Origin: an uncultured Chryseobacterium sp.
Lineage (GTDB): Bacteria > Bacteroidota > Bacteroidia > Flavobacteriales > Weeksellaceae
DNA: 64,000 bases
NCBI GenBank assembly: GCA_913774355.1
Contig: CAJYGB010000006.1
Coordinates: 186,001-250,000 of the forward strand
Reading direction: 5' to 3'
Below are positions 35,091 to 44,088 of the stretch, one piece after another. The notes below the pieces were generated by a model that was not told the origin of the DNA, did not search any database, and saw nothing but the letters and a program-made list of their open reading frames with translations. Position numbers and translations under genes: made by a program. The first letter of the stretch is position 1. Each line of letters starts with the position of its first letter.

Positions 35091-36269
35091 GTAAAGCATT
35101 AAGAAAAGAGGGAGAATCAGGGAAATTTTAACCGGTAAGGAAAATCTTTCGGTTTCATTATCAAATAAAACATTCGGAATCAAAGTAACCAATAGAACGG
35201 AAATCATAAAAAATACCTTTTCCCAAACAGACAGCCGTTTCACTTTTGTATTTTTAATCTGATATGCTGAACTCAACACCCAGAATCCTAAGAACAGGAT
35301 CATAAAAGGAAATGTCCAGATCCTGTAGGTATCGTAGGCAATGGAATGCAGCAATAGAGGGATAAATGCCACAATGGCCAGTAAAATGAATATCCCGATA
35401 TTTGCTTTTAGATTAAATTCTCTGAAAGTCATCCATAATAAAAAAAGCATCGGTATTCCATAAAATATAGTCGCTTTTGAAATGAATACCCGCTGGATAA
35501 AATATCCATGCTGTTCCTGAAAAGACAGGCTGAAACTCTGGGTATAACCTGAAGTCACAGATTGCGCAACTTTTTCAGGTATAAACGGAAGACCTTTTAA
35601 ATAATTAAATACAACACCGGCATAATCTGTTCCGTCATGCTCATGAAAAAACGAAATGAAAGCTATTGCCAGAAAAGGAAAGATTAAAAACAAAGTCATT
35701 TTCCGAATAATTTCTTTCGAAAAAATACTTTTAAATAAAAACGGCACTCTAGCGTTTTGAAAAACAAACAGTGCAAAAACACTGACGGGCAGCATCAGGA
35801 AAAGTGAAATCTCATGAATAAAAACACTGAATGTTGCAATAAGCGATGCCGGAAGTACTTTGTTTTTTCTGATCAGATAAATAACGGCCAGGGTAAGCAG
35901 AAAAACTACATGATCCAGATAGCCGATGAGATGCGCCGAGAATACGATGTATTGAGAAAGAAAGAATATTAGGAAAAACAAGATCCTGTAAAAACTGTTT
36001 TCCCTCTTAATGGTTTCTTTAAAAGCAATCCCGATCATAAAAACAAACAGCAGAAGCAGAATTACGGCCGAAAGGATTAAAATGGAAAATTCATCTTTTT
36101 TGCAGAACCAGCCAAAAATTTCACCGGCCAGCCCTCTTTTGATAAACCCGAACCGGTAATCCATCATCCAGTGTGATTCCGACCATTTATTAGGAAGCCT
36201 CAATGTTCTGCCAACACTGAACAGCAGAGCGTACAGATACAGGCCAATTAAAAGAAGCTTCCTGCCCAT
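35058..36269 (-). CDS. Polytopic membrane protein of unknown function
   Basis: 403 residues with about 10-11 hydrophobic helices. The N-terminal part after TM1 has WMMDYRFGFIKRGLAGE, a motif-like periplasmic segment; FIHEISLFLMLPVSVF and SIAYDTYRIWTFPF lie at later loops. The overall build (many helices, an acidic/aromatic first outer loop) resembles EpsG-like or GT-C type glycan-related membrane proteins, but I cannot assign it. It starts 3 bp after the hemN stop, so the two share a transcript though a functional link is not evident. Confidence 0.65.
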   Translation of the reverse strand: MGRKLLLIGLYLYALLFSVGRTLRLPNKWSESHWMMDYRFGFIKRGLAGEIFGWFCKKDEFSILILSAVILLLLFVFMIGIAFKETIKRENSFYRILFFLIFFLSQYIVFSAHLIGYLDHVVFLLTLAVIYLIRKNKVLPASLIATFSVFIHEISLFLMLPVSVFALFVFQNARVPFLFKSIFSKEIIRKMTLFLIFPFLAIAFISFFHEHDGTDYAGVVFNYLKGLPFIPEKVAQSVTSGYTQSFSLSFQEQHGYFIQRVFISKATIFYGIPMLFLLWMTFREFNLKANIGIFILLAIVAFIPLLLHSIAYDTYRIWTFPFMILFLGFWVLSSAYQIKNTKVKRLSVWEKVFFMISVLLVTLIPNVLFDNETERFSLPVKISLILPLFLMLYLLKKPRSKQV

Positions 36270-36272
36270 GGA

Positions 36273-37631
36273 TTAGATGGTCATGGAGAAAATACGGGTT
36301 TCCGGCTTATTTCTCATCATCCTGAGATCAAAAACCATAGCAACGTTTCTGGTAAATGCCCTGCCCTTTTCCGTTATCTGGATGTGATGTCCATTGATTT
36401 CCACCAGCTCATCCCTTTCCATTTCTTCCAGCATTTCAAAAGCATGCTGCAGTTCGGGGAAAGAATTGTCGATATCAAAAGTAGTTTCCAGCTGACACAT
36501 CAGGTTCAGGATATGCCTTCTCATCGTAAGGTCTTCGTTATTTAAAATATGGCCTTTTACAACAGGGATTTCACCTTCTTCCACCATTTTCTGATATTCT
36601 TCCACCGTCTTTACATTCTGTGCAAAAGCGTACCATGAATCTGAAATGGCCGACATTCCCAAACCAACCATCAGCTGGGTGTTGCTTGAAGTATACCCCA
36701 TAAAATTACGATGCAATTTCTTGTGGATCAGAGACTGGTACAAATCATCATGCTCTAGCGAAAAATGATCCATCCCCACTTCGATATATCCTAATTCTTC
36801 GAGTAGTTTTTTACCGTTTTCGTACAACCGGCGTTTTTCTTCACCGCTTGGAAGGTCGTTTTCATCAAAACCTCTCTGCCCTACTCCTTTTATCCAGGGC
36901 ACGTGCGCATAAGAATAAAAAGCCAGACGGTCCGGTTTCAGCTCCATCGTTTTACGGATGGTATTTTGCATCGCTTCCCAGGTCTGATGCGGCAATCCGA
37001 ATACAAGGTCATGACTGATGCCACGATAGCCGATTTCTTTGGCCCATTCGGTCACTTCTTTCACTTTTTCGAAAGTCTGGATCCGGTTGATCGCCTTCTG
37101 CACTTTCGGATCGTAATCCTGAACCCCAAAGCTCACTCTTCTGAACCCTAGGTCGTACAGGGTCTGTAGATGTTCTTTAGTTGTATTATTCGGGTGGCCT
37201 TCAAAAGAAAACTCCTGGTCTTCGGCAATCTCCACGGTTTCAAAAATCCCCTGCAAAAGAGATTTTAAATTCTGCGGTGAAAAGAAGGTTGGTGTTCCTC
37301 CGCCAAGATGCAATTCTTTAAGCTTCGGTTTTTCATTAAACATCCGAAGATACAGTTGCCATTCTTTCAGCACGCTTTCCAGGTACGGAATTTCTACGCT
37401 ATGTTGCTTCGTGATCCGTTTGTGGCAGGCACAGAACGTACATAAAGCCTCACAGAAAGGAAGGTGAATATAGATAGAGATCCCTTCATCTGCATTGGAT
37501 TCCCTGAAAGTCCTGATCACACTTTGCTTCCAGAGTTCGGGAGAGAACGAATTTTCATCCCAATAGGGAACGGTAGGGTAAGACGTATAACGCGGGCCGG
37601 GAATATTATATTTATCGATTAAAGAATTCAT
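36273..37631 (-). CDS. hemN: Oxygen-independent coproporphyrinogen III oxidase
   Basis: 452-residue radical-SAM enzyme that decarboxylates coproporphyrinogen III to protoporphyrinogen IX without oxygen (haem synthesis). The iron-sulfur motif is C60-x3-C64-x2-C67-x-C69 in FCEALCTFCAC, exactly the HemN form with the fourth Cys; GGGTPTF and YSYAHVPWIKG follow. The C-terminal MRHILNLMC and HITEKGRAFTRN regions agree with true HemN rather than HemW. A -7-like element (TAATTTTG, minus strand, 37677-37684) lies 46 bp upstream of the ATG. Confidence 0.94.
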   Translation of the reverse strand: MNSLIDKYNIPGPRYTSYPTVPYWDENSFSPELWKQSVIRTFRESNADEGISIYIHLPFCEALCTFCACHKRITKQHSVEIPYLESVLKEWQLYLRMFNEKPKLKELHLGGGTPTFFSPQNLKSLLQGIFETVEIAEDQEFSFEGHPNNTTKEHLQTLYDLGFRRVSFGVQDYDPKVQKAINRIQTFEKVKEVTEWAKEIGYRGISHDLVFGLPHQTWEAMQNTIRKTMELKPDRLAFYSYAHVPWIKGVGQRGFDENDLPSGEEKRRLYENGKKLLEELGYIEVGMDHFSLEHDDLYQSLIHKKLHRNFMGYTSSNTQLMVGLGMSAISDSWYAFAQNVKTVEEYQKMVEEGEIPVVKGHILNNEDLTMRRHILNLMCQLETTFDIDNSFPELQHAFEMLEEMERDELVEINGHHIQITEKGRAFTRNVAMVFDLRMMRNKPETRIFSMTI

Positions 37632-37676
37632 TTCTTGTCTTAAATGTTAGCGTGAGCTTTATCAGCGTTCACAATA

Positions 37677-37684
37677 CAAAATTA
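37677..37684 (-). promoter_or_regulatory. -7 promoter element of hemN
   Basis: TAATTTTG on the minus strand fits TAnnTTTG. No FNR-type TTGAT-N4-ATCAA box is present nearby. Confidence 0.4.
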
Positions 37685-37878
37685 AATATATCTGATGGAT
37701 TTTGAATCATGAAATATATTAGGCTATTTTTCCGAAATTTATAATGAGTCTAAATACTTTCTGTATTAAGACCAATTGCAAAGATAGAATGAAAATAATG
37801 ATTCGGAAAACGATATCTTCTATTTGTCAGATTTAAAATTTAATTTCCGGTATTAAATCCTAAAGACTTTTAATACTG

Positions 37879-38919
37879 TTATTTAATTTTCATTTTCACA
37901 ATACGGTCTTTACCGGCAAAAACAACGGTATGTTGATCTACCCATTTGCAGACGTACAGGTTCTTTTCATCGGAGATTTTTGTCCAGGTCTTCCCGAAGT
38001 CCGAAGAATAGCTGATGTGCTTATCTCCGACAGAGATCATCTCTTTTCCTTTGGAGCCCGGTTTTATTTTCACGCACGTCGTGTAGCCTGCATTTTTCCC
38101 TGAAGCCCGAACCTGCCAGGTTTTACCTCCGTCATTCGTGGTGGCGATATTGTTGACGTTGGCTTCCGGTTTGGTATAATCACCACCAACAGCAATTCCG
38201 AATTTATCTTCATAAAAATCGATGGAATAAATACCTTGCGAAGATTCTCCCTGAATGAAAGGCGTATTGTATACATCTGACTCTAAAGATCCAAAATCAC
38301 CTTTTATGATCCTTGACACTTTTCCTCCTGTTGCTACCCAAAATTTAGTTTTATAGGTCGCAATATTCGTATTGCTTGCAGCAAATGCCGCTTCTCCTTC
38401 ATTAAATTTTATGAATTTATTTTTATCTTTTGTTTTGGTTTCATTGAAATCGTAAATTTGTCGGGCGGACATAAGTAGCATTTCCAGCCGCATGTGATGA
38501 TCTTTGTCCGGATCGCTTAAGGCTAACCCCATTTCTTCATTTGCATAAACAAATGAATCGTAAAAGGCTGTCTTTAAAGTATCCGTATAAATATTAATTA
38601 CACTAAGATCCTTCTTATCTATTCTAAAAAACTCAGCAGGACTCTCTATATTTATAGCATAAAAAGCTTTTTTATCCTGTGCTAAAGTTCTGAATTGCAA
38701 TTTCTTTTCAGATAATTTAATCTGCTTTTGATTTTCAGGGTTTTTAAGGTCCACAAAGCCAAATTTCGAATCCGTACCGCTATACCAGACTTTGTTGTCA
38801 TAGATTTCTAATGCCCTGATGCTTATTTTATCATTTAAAATAGTTGTAAAGCTTTCTATTTTTTGAGAGAATGCCGAAAAGCAGAGAAATAACAGTATAA
38901 ATATTGATGCTTTTTTCAT
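37879..38919 (-). CDS. Secreted BNR/Ycf48-like beta-propeller protein
   Basis: 346 residues from the ATG at 38919 (two codons upstream is a GTG that could also be read). Signal peptide (about 1-18, ending AFSQ). BNR/Asp-box repeats are visible as TNDGGKTWQV and SSDFGKTWTK, as in sialidases and the photosystem assembly factor Ycf48. Bacteroidetes carry many such secreted propellers annotated as oxidoreductases; there are no redox motifs here. No T9SS domain, so likely periplasmic. Function unknown. Confidence 0.8.
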   Translation of the reverse strand: MKKASIFILLFLCFSAFSQKIESFTTILNDKISIRALEIYDNKVWYSGTDSKFGFVDLKNPENQKQIKLSEKKLQFRTLAQDKKAFYAINIESPAEFFRIDKKDLSVINIYTDTLKTAFYDSFVYANEEMGLALSDPDKDHHMRLEMLLMSARQIYDFNETKTKDKNKFIKFNEGEAAFAASNTNIATYKTKFWVATGGKVSRIIKGDFGSLESDVYNTPFIQGESSQGIYSIDFYEDKFGIAVGGDYTKPEANVNNIATTNDGGKTWQVRASGKNAGYTTCVKIKPGSKGKEMISVGDKHISYSSDFGKTWTKISDEKNLYVCKWVDQHTVVFAGKDRIVKMKIK

Positions 38920-38934
38920 ACCCACAAAAATAAA

Positions 38935-38957
38935 AAATCCACAGAATTCTGTGGATC
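38935..38957 (-). terminator. Terminator of the permease gene
   Basis: A perfect 20-bp palindrome ATCCACAGAATTCTGTGGAT (38937-38956); on the minus strand it is followed by TTTTTTATTTTTG. It lies between the permease stop and the start of the BNR gene. Confidence 0.75.
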
Positions 38958-38977
38958 TTATTTGATATATATTTTAA

Positions 38978-40498
38978 TTATAAATCTAAGTCGGTCTTTT
39001 GTAAAGGCTCCTGTTCGGCTTTGAACGTTTCGCCGTAGCCAACCTTATGAAGTTTACTGTTTCTGAGACTGTAGGTAAAGTAAATCACTACCCCCAAAAC
39101 CAGCCAGCCCATGGAAAGGTATTTTGCTTCGTGGCTCAGGTTCCAGATCAGGTACAGGTTGATGCATATTCCCAATGTTGCGATTACGGGTAAAGCCGGA
39201 ACTTTAAAGGTTCTCGTCATGTTCGGCTCTTTCTTTCTTAAGATCCAAACCGCTACACATACCATGGTAAACGCGAATAAAGTACCGAAGCTCGTCATAT
39301 CCGCGAGTTTACTAATTGGTGTGAAAGCCGCTACCGTTGCAATAACAATTCCAAGAAGCATTAAGCTTTTTGCCGGTGTTTTTCTTACAGGATGCACGTC
39401 GCTGAACATCTTAGGAATAAGTCCGTCTTTGGACATTCCCAGAAAAATCCTGGACTGTCCCATGATCATGACCATTAATACGGATACCAGACCTACAGTC
39501 GCAGCAATTGTAATAATGTATCCTGCCCATCCCTGTCCTGCAATTTCAAAGGCATACGCTACAGGTGCCTTGATCGCATCCGGATATTTACCTTGCGGAT
39601 TAAAGTCCGAATAATGCATCATCCCTGTTAATACAAGAGAAACCAAAATATATAAACCGGTACATACCAGAAGCGAAACAATGATCGCAAACGGAACGTC
39701 TTTTTTCGGGTTGATGGCTTCACCAGCCTGAGTGGAAACAGCATCAAAACCTACATACGCGAAGAAAATCGCAGCGGCTCCGGAAATAATCCCCTGGATA
39801 CCATAGGCTTCTTTCATATTTTCACCTTCTTTCACCATGGTCTCTACCGGAATAAAAGGATGCCAGTTGTCTGTATTGATGAAGAATACTCCTGCAATAA
39901 TCACGAAAAGAACGGCTGAAACCTTCATAATTACAATGAGGTTGTTTGCTTTTGCCGCTTCTTTTGTTCCTTTAATAAGGATGGAAATTACAAAAAGTAC
40001 GATAAGGAAAGCCGGTAAGTTCATAGAAAACCCTTCGCCGGCATAACTTGCCGGGTCTGAAGTAAGGTAATCCGGAAGATGAAGACCGAACATTTTGAGC
40101 AGTTTATTGAAATATCCGGACCACGAAACGGCTACCGTCATGGAACCCATTGCATATTCGAGGATAAGCCCCCATCCGATAATCCAGGCGAAGATCTCAC
40201 CTACGGTTCCGTAAGCATAGGCATACGCCGAACCTTCTACGGGAAGGATTGATGCAAATTCCGAGTAACATAATGCTGCAAATACACAGGCAATTCCGGC
40301 AATAACAAAGGAAAGAGCAAGTGCGGGCCCTGCGTGATAATACGCTCCGGTACCTGTAAGCACGAAAATTCCCCCTCCGATAATAGCCCCGATTCCGATA
40401 GCTGTAAGGCTCCATTTACCGAGTACTCTTTTGAGCTGACTGCTTTTCATATCATTCTCAAAAGCACTCATCGGTTTTTTGGTCCAAATTTTAGACAT
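38978..40498 (-). CDS. APC family amino acid permease
   Basis: 506 residues, 12-13 membrane helices. AIGIGAIIGGGIFVLTG (TM1, unwound substrate-binding segment) and FFAYVGFDAVSTQAGEA (TM6) are the conserved APC signatures of the cationic amino acid transporter (CAT/YfnA) branch. It imports amino acids by proton coupling or exchange; the substrate is not readable. It is monocistronic, closed by the palindromic terminator downstream. Confidence 0.9.
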   Translation of the reverse strand: MSKIWTKKPMSAFENDMKSSQLKRVLGKWSLTAIGIGAIIGGGIFVLTGTGAYYHAGPALALSFVIAGIACVFAALCYSEFASILPVEGSAYAYAYGTVGEIFAWIIGWGLILEYAMGSMTVAVSWSGYFNKLLKMFGLHLPDYLTSDPASYAGEGFSMNLPAFLIVLFVISILIKGTKEAAKANNLIVIMKVSAVLFVIIAGVFFINTDNWHPFIPVETMVKEGENMKEAYGIQGIISGAAAIFFAYVGFDAVSTQAGEAINPKKDVPFAIIVSLLVCTGLYILVSLVLTGMMHYSDFNPQGKYPDAIKAPVAYAFEIAGQGWAGYIITIAATVGLVSVLMVMIMGQSRIFLGMSKDGLIPKMFSDVHPVRKTPAKSLMLLGIVIATVAAFTPISKLADMTSFGTLFAFTMVCVAVWILRKKEPNMTRTFKVPALPVIATLGICINLYLIWNLSHEAKYLSMGWLVLGVVIYFTYSLRNSKLHKVGYGETFKAEQEPLQKTDLDL

Positions 40499-40651
40499 AT
40501 TTTATTATTTATTAAAGATTTACGAAAATATAAAAAATTTATAAACATTAACGTTTATTAATAAACTTTCAACGTTAATTTTAAATATTTGTAATTTAAA
40601 ATTCTGATTTTCATCCTGTTTACTTCATTTCCGATTGTCTGATTTTTTACT

Positions 40652-40659
40652 TAATTTTG
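40652..40659 (+). promoter_or_regulatory. -7 promoter element abutting the pnuC start
   Basis: TAATTTTG ends only 5 bp before the ATG at 40665, so transcription would begin at or next to the start codon (leaderless mRNA). No clear -33 box at the standard distance. Confidence 0.45.
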
Positions 40660-40664
40660 GCCTC

Positions 40665-41333
40665 ATGAATCTATACGATCTCTTCGTAAAACCTTATGAA
40701 ACCTACACGGCCCTGCAGATCGTCCTCGAATCTACCGCTACCGTCTTCGGAATCTTGAGTGTCTATTTTTCCATTAAAAAAAATATATGGGTCTACCCTA
40801 CCGGCATTATTTCCACTTTACTTTATGTATATATCCTTTACAATTTCGGGTTGCTGGGAGACTGTATGATCAACGTGTATTATACGGTGATGAGTATTTA
40901 CGGCTGGATCCTTTGGGGAAAAAGTTCTGAAGACAACATTCACGTAGAGGTACAGTGGGCTTCAAAAAAAGAACGGTTGTACGGGATTTTACTTTTTGCC
41001 TTAAGTTTAATCTTAGTAACAGGAGTATATTACTATAAGCCTTATATCGATAACCGGTTTTCGATGGAAGAAACACAGTTGGGGCTTTATCATCTCGACT
41101 GGGGCAACTGGCTGGACGTTTTTACCACTTCCATATTTCTGGTAGGGATGTGGTTTATGGCGAAAAGGCGCATTGAAAACTGGATATTCTGGATCGTCGG
41201 AGATTTCATTTGTATCCCGATGATGATTTATAAGGAACTAGGAATCACTTCGGTTCAATATTTGGTATTTACCATTATGGCGGTCCAGGGATACGCCGTC
41301 TGGAAAAAAAGTTATAAGAAAAAAAGTTTTTAA
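40665..41333 (+). CDS. pnuC: Nicotinamide riboside transporter PnuC
   Basis: 222 residues, seven or eight membrane helices. The first part, ETYTALQIVLE...VFGILSVYFSIKKNI.VYPTGIISTLLYVYIL, and the YGWILWG and WNWLDVFTTS-like (GNWLDVFTTSIF) motifs are typical of PnuC, a SWEET-like facilitator for nicotinamide riboside, feeding NAD synthesis. The frame extends upstream to a TTG at 40635, but ATG 40665 agrees with the family N-terminus. A lipoprotein gene follows after 5 bp. Confidence 0.92.
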   Translation: MNLYDLFVKPYETYTALQIVLESTATVFGILSVYFSIKKNIWVYPTGIISTLLYVYILYNFGLLGDCMINVYYTVMSIYGWILWGKSSEDNIHVEVQWASKKERLYGILLFALSLILVTGVYYYKPYIDNRFSMEETQLGLYHLDWGNWLDVFTTSIFLVGMWFMAKRRIENWIFWIVGDFICIPMMIYKELGITSVQYLVFTIMAVQGYAVWKKSYKKKSF

Positions 41334-41338
41334 AAGTC

Positions 41339-41938
41339 ATGAAAAATTTATTAAAAATAGCATTCAGTGTCATTACACTTACAAGTTTAGCATCCTGCTC
41401 CATTTATTCGGATCCGTATGCAAATAATTACGGAGATCCGTATTATGATAACGGATATTATTACGCCCCTCAAGGGTACTATGGAAATGGTGGATATTGG
41501 GGCGACGACGGGTATTATTACAGAAACAACTATAATTATTATTATGACAATGGTATGCCTTATTATTATCAGAATTACAATAATTCGAGAAGAAAGGTAT
41601 ATGTCGAAAGAAGATCAGGAGCCAACGGAACGACTTCTGCAAGGCCGAACAATGGTTTCAGAGGCGGCGTAAACGACGGAACTTCCAACAACGGAAACTT
41701 CAGACAGAACAGCGGCCAAAGACAGAATAACGGATTCAGAAATCAGCAGAATACCGCGCCAAGACCGCAGAACAACAGCAACGGAGGTTTCAGAAACAAC
41801 TCGAACAGTAATTACAATAATAACAATTATAATAATAATTCGAATACCGGAGGATTCAGAAACAGTTCGCCTCAGCCTCAGCAGACTTCACCGCAGCCGG
41901 AAAGAAGCAGCAACAGCAACAGCGGCGGATTCAGATAA
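41339..41938 (+). CDS. Low-complexity Tyr/Asn/Gly-rich lipoprotein
   Basis: 199 residues. Lipobox LASC at about 16-19 marks an outer-membrane lipoprotein. Residues 24-85 are dominated by Tyr, Asn, Asp and Gly; the rest is Asn/Gln/Ser-rich and contains five copies of a GFR motif (NNGFRGG, NNGFRNQ, GGFRNN, GGFRNS and a terminal GGFR). No fold is recognisable and the protein is probably disordered, perhaps binding cell-surface polymer or self-associating. Translationally close to pnuC (5 bp), but a link in function is not evident. Confidence 0.8.
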   Translation: MKNLLKIAFSVITLTSLASCSIYSDPYANNYGDPYYDNGYYYAPQGYYGNGGYWGDDGYYYRNNYNYYYDNGMPYYYQNYNNSRRKVYVERRSGANGTTSARPNNGFRGGVNDGTSNNGNFRQNSGQRQNNGFRNQQNTAPRPQNNSNGGFRNNSNSNYNNNNYNNNSNTGGFRNSSPQPQQTSPQPERSSNSNSGGFR

Positions 41939-41950
41939 AAAACCCATTTA

Positions 41951-41992
41951 AAAACAGAAACGGACAGCTAACACTGTTCGTTTTTGTTTTTA
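41951..41992 (+). terminator. Intrinsic terminator after the Tyr/Asn-rich lipoprotein
   Basis: AAACAGAAACGGACAG-CTAACA-CTGTTCGTTTTTG followed by T residues; one G-T pair. Confidence 0.8.
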
Positions 41993-42101
41993 TTATAGTA
42001 ATTTTGCGTATTTAATTTTTAATTATACCATATACAGGATTGAATATTAAAAACTCAATTTTCTGATGCTTTAATCTAAAATACAATATCATACTCAAAT
42101 T

Positions 42102-42869
42102 ATGGAATTTTATAAATATCAGGGTACGGGAAACGATTTTGTAATGATCGACAATCGTTCGGGAGAATGGGATGACCTTTCCATTGAAAATGTTCAGAAG
42201 CTCTGCGACCGGCGTTTCGGGATCGGTGCCGACGGTCTTATTAAAATCAATACTGCGGAAGGGTACGACTTTGAAGTGGATTATTACAATTCAGACGGAT
42301 CGAAAAGTTTCTGTGGAAACGGAGCCCGATGCTCTGTAGCCTTCGCTTTTTTCCTGGATATCTTTGAAGGCAAATGCCGCTTCACCGCCATCGATGGCGA
42401 ACACGAAGCAGAAATCCACAACGGGATTGTCAAATTAAAAATGGGCAATGTGGAAACGATTTCCAATGACGGAGATGATAAAGTAACGGATACCGGTTCG
42501 CCGCACTATGTAAAATATGTGGAAGATTTGGTAAACTACAATGTTTTTGCGGAAGGAAACAGCATCCGGAATTCTGAAAATTATAAAGAAAAAGGGATCA
42601 ACGTTAACTTTGTGGAAAAAATTACCGACGATGAGATCTTCGTAAGAACCTATGAACGAGGCGTTGAGGATGAAACCTACAGTTGCGGTACCGGCGTTAC
42701 GGCTTCGGCTTTAACTTTTCTCCAGAATAATGATCTAATCTCTGTAAAAGTTAAAACTTTAGGCGGAAATCTGAAGGTATATGCCGAAAAAAATGGTAAC
42801 AGCTTTAAGAATATCTGGCTTGAAGGTCCTGCAAAACAGGTTTTCAAAGGAAGAATCGACCTTATTTAA
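42102..42869 (+). CDS. dapF: Diaminopimelate epimerase
   Basis: 255 residues; converts LL- to meso-diaminopimelate for lysine and peptidoglycan. The two catalytic cysteines are Cys71 in SFCGNGARC and Cys195 in YSCGTGVTA, acting as base and acid in a cofactor-free racemisation. YQGTGNDFVMID at the N-terminus is also typical. It precedes mltG by 27 bp, a pairing consistent with cell-wall metabolism. Confidence 0.96.
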   Translation: MEFYKYQGTGNDFVMIDNRSGEWDDLSIENVQKLCDRRFGIGADGLIKINTAEGYDFEVDYYNSDGSKSFCGNGARCSVAFAFFLDIFEGKCRFTAIDGEHEAEIHNGIVKLKMGNVETISNDGDDKVTDTGSPHYVKYVEDLVNYNVFAEGNSIRNSENYKEKGINVNFVEKITDDEIFVRTYERGVEDETYSCGTGVTASALTFLQNNDLISVKVKTLGGNLKVYAEKNGNSFKNIWLEGPAKQVFKGRIDLI

Positions 42870-42896
42870 ACAAAAACTTTTATTAATCAGCATTAC

Positions 42897-43922
42897 ATGA
42901 AAAAAGCTATTCTCATTGTCATCCTGCTCGTTCTGGCAGCAGGCGGATTTTTTGGATTTAGATTTTATAAAAAATACTACGGCAACAATATTGAAAAGGA
43001 CGGCTATGTGCTGATTCCGCATAACGCCGGATTTAAACAGATCCTTGATTCTGCTTCAAAATACGTGAGCAATAAAGAATCTTTTGAAGCAGTGGCAAAC
43101 GAAAAAGGATTGGCCCTGAATTTTAAGCCCGGACGTTATCATTTTCAGAAAGGCTTGGGAAATGCGCGTTTGGTGAATATGATCAAAGCAGGCAATCAGA
43201 GCGAAAACAGTTTCAGGATCGGCGATTTCGGGGATGTATATCAGATGATCGGCAAAGTAACAAAAAAAACGGAGCTGGACTCTCTTCAGTTTGTAAACGG
43301 TCTTAATAAAATTGCGGCTGAAAAAGGCTATAGCAACGCGGAAGATCTTAAAAAATATTTCTTTATAGATACCTATAATTTCTTCTGGACGGTTACTCCT
43401 CAGGACTTCTTTGAAAAATTCGATAATCAGTACCAGGATTTCTGGAACAGTGAAAGAAAGGCTAAAGAACAGCAATCCGGCTTAACGAGAGAGCAGATCT
43501 ATGCCCTGGCATCTATCGTTTACAAAGAGTCGGGCGGTAAGAAGGATGAAATGCGGAGGATCGCAGGCCTCTACCTGAACCGTTACCGGAAAGGAATGAA
43601 GCTGCAGTCCGACCCTACGGTTATTTATGCCATCAACAAACAGACGAATTTCAAGCAGCAGATTAAGAGGGTTTTCTATAAACATTTGTCTACACCTTCG
43701 CCTTATAATACCTATGCCAACAAAGGAATTCCCCCGGGTCCGATCTGCGTGGTGGATAAAAATTCGGTAGATGCGGTATTGAATGCTGAAAAGAACGATT
43801 ATATTTTTATGTGCGCAGACCCGGCGAGATTCGGATACCATAAATTTACAGCCAGCGCCGAAGAGCACGCGATTAATGCGAAGGCATATCAGGATTGGCT
43901 GAATTCTAAAAACATAAAATAA
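42897..43922 (+). CDS. mltG: Endolytic murein transglycosylase MltG
   Basis: 341 residues: an N-terminal membrane anchor (about 4-22) then a periplasmic YceG-like domain. The catalytic Glu is about residue 211 in SIVYKESGG, and LQSDPTVIYA and TPSPYNTY.NKGIPPGPI are the conserved substrate-cleft segments. It cuts nascent glycan strands in the middle and may set their length. Coupled with dapF upstream. Confidence 0.94.
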   Translation: MKKAILIVILLVLAAGGFFGFRFYKKYYGNNIEKDGYVLIPHNAGFKQILDSASKYVSNKESFEAVANEKGLALNFKPGRYHFQKGLGNARLVNMIKAGNQSENSFRIGDFGDVYQMIGKVTKKTELDSLQFVNGLNKIAAEKGYSNAEDLKKYFFIDTYNFFWTVTPQDFFEKFDNQYQDFWNSERKAKEQQSGLTREQIYALASIVYKESGGKKDEMRRIAGLYLNRYRKGMKLQSDPTVIYAINKQTNFKQQIKRVFYKHLSTPSPYNTYANKGIPPGPICVVDKNSVDAVLNAEKNDYIFMCADPARFGYHKFTASAEEHAINAKAYQDWLNSKNIK

Positions 43923-44088
43923 AATCATATTAACTTTTTTTTAACAATTTAATAATTAACAAATACTTGTTTTTAGCGACATATCTGTTACAAATAATAA
44001 ATCATACTTGATATTGTGAAATTCATAGCATTGATAATTTCTCAATGTAAAGAGAAATCTTTAAAGATTTTACACAAAAAATACCCTT

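Noticed and set aside
37632..37878. FNR-type box controlling hemN
   Set aside because: TTGAATCATGAA near 37698 lacks the needed symmetry; no good dyad found.
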